Positions 63,401 through 64,000 of a DNA stretch of 64,000 bases are shown piece after piece. The notes under the pieces were generated by a model. It worked only from the letters and a program-made list of their open reading frames with translations. It was not told where the DNA came from and did not search any database. The stretch lies in NCBI GenBank assembly GCA_012295275.1, contig CM022670.1, positions 35,061,301 to 35,125,300 on the forward strand, given 5' to 3'. Within the stretch, counting starts at the first letter, position 1, and each line of letters starts with the position of its first letter. The translations under genes were made by a program, and so were the position numbers. Source of the stretch: Chrysomallon squamiferum. Its lineage: Eukaryota; Mollusca; Gastropoda; Neomphalida; Peltospiridae.

Positions 63401-64000
63401 AAAAAAAAAAATAAAAAATAAATACAAAAAGTTATCCTAATTAATAAAACCTACAAAAGAATAAAACATTTTTTTATAATAGCTTTTTGGCGGGAAAAAA
63501 AAAAATAATTGTCGGGAGAGTTGAAGAATTTTTGCGGGAAGGTTTGTTTTCTTAATGAAAAGACAAGAAATTCCGTCTAAAGTTTTCTTAAAAATCTACT
63601 AAGAATAAGACATTTTAACGATTAACTTTTTTTTCAAAAATAAAAAATTTTATATTTTGAAAATGATATAAAACAAAAAAATATAATAAAAAACAAAAAA
63701 TAAAATAAAATAATAAAATAAAATAAAATAAAATAAAATATATAATAAAATAAAAGAAATAAAATCAAATCAAACATAAAATAAATAAATCAAATCAAAC
63801 ATTAAATAAAAAATAAATAAATAAATAAATAAAATAAAATAAAATAAATACATAAATCATACTTTTAATGATCAACATTTTTAATAGCGCTCTTTAAGGT
63901 ATTTCTCATTCTAGTCAGGAGATTATCATTGTAACTAACACACACACATTCTCTCTCCCCCCTCTCTCTCAGTCTCTCTCTGTTTGTCATACACACACAC
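63401..64000. other. AT-rich right margin
   Basis: A-rich repeats and AATAA-type units (63680-63850), then CA and CT runs at 63940-64000. No gene was recognised. Confidence 0.6.

Overview
The window is eukaryotic nuclear DNA: introns are long and AT-rich, splice sites are GT-AG, coding is limited to short exons of visibly higher GC, and microsatellites are very dense (GA/CT, GT, ATT, TATG, TATC, TTG/CTG). The protein families and this repeat style fit a lophotrochozoan, most likely a mollusc (cephalopod or gastropod). This is inference; no species-level marker was recognised.

Two protein-coding genes can be supported, lying tail to tail. The first, on the + strand (about 2.2-48.3 kb), is a Shaw/Kv3-type voltage-gated K+ channel. 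Exon 1 (2287-2605) and exon 2 (23116-23381) encode the N-terminus and the zinc-binding T1 tetramerisation domain. Two homologous terminal exons follow, 3a (37626-38687) and 3b (47028-48143). Each has its own acceptor, all six transmembrane segments S1-S6, a C-terminal tail, a stop codon and a nearby AATAAA. Exon 2 ends in phase 0 and both terminal exons start in phase 0, so one T1 module can be joined to either of two complete membrane modules, giving predicted proteins of 548 and 566 residues. Exon 3b has the canonical TVGYGD filter; exon 3a reads MVGYGD.

The second gene, on the - strand (61050 down to 56105), is a very-long-chain fatty acid elongase (ELOVL, PUFA-elongase type). It has seven recognised exons and 292 predicted residues, with all the family motifs. 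Any further 5' non-coding exons and the promoter would lie above 61.05 kb.

Non-coding layout: 0-2.3 kb is the 5' flank of the channel gene, with a 21-bp minisatellite and a candidate promoter/leader. 2.6-23.1 kb is intron 1, with a 1.04-kb tandem duplication built of about 26-bp monomers, a 31/62-bp satellite-like array and a hairpin-forming inverted repeat. 23.4-37.6 kb is intron 2, with eight long CT/GA arrays. 38.7-47.0 kb separates the two terminal exons and holds a 36-bp minisatellite. 48.3-56.1 kb is the intergenic tail-to-tail region, with a complete 341-bp Tigger/pogo-like MITE. ELOVL intron 5 holds five or six degenerate tandem copies of the exon-5 splice-acceptor region. 61.05-64 kb is ELOVL upstream sequence with long CT and GA arrays.

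The strongest candidates for new biology are the swap of whole membrane domains by alternative last exons and the Thr-to-Met change inside the K+ selectivity filter of one of them.
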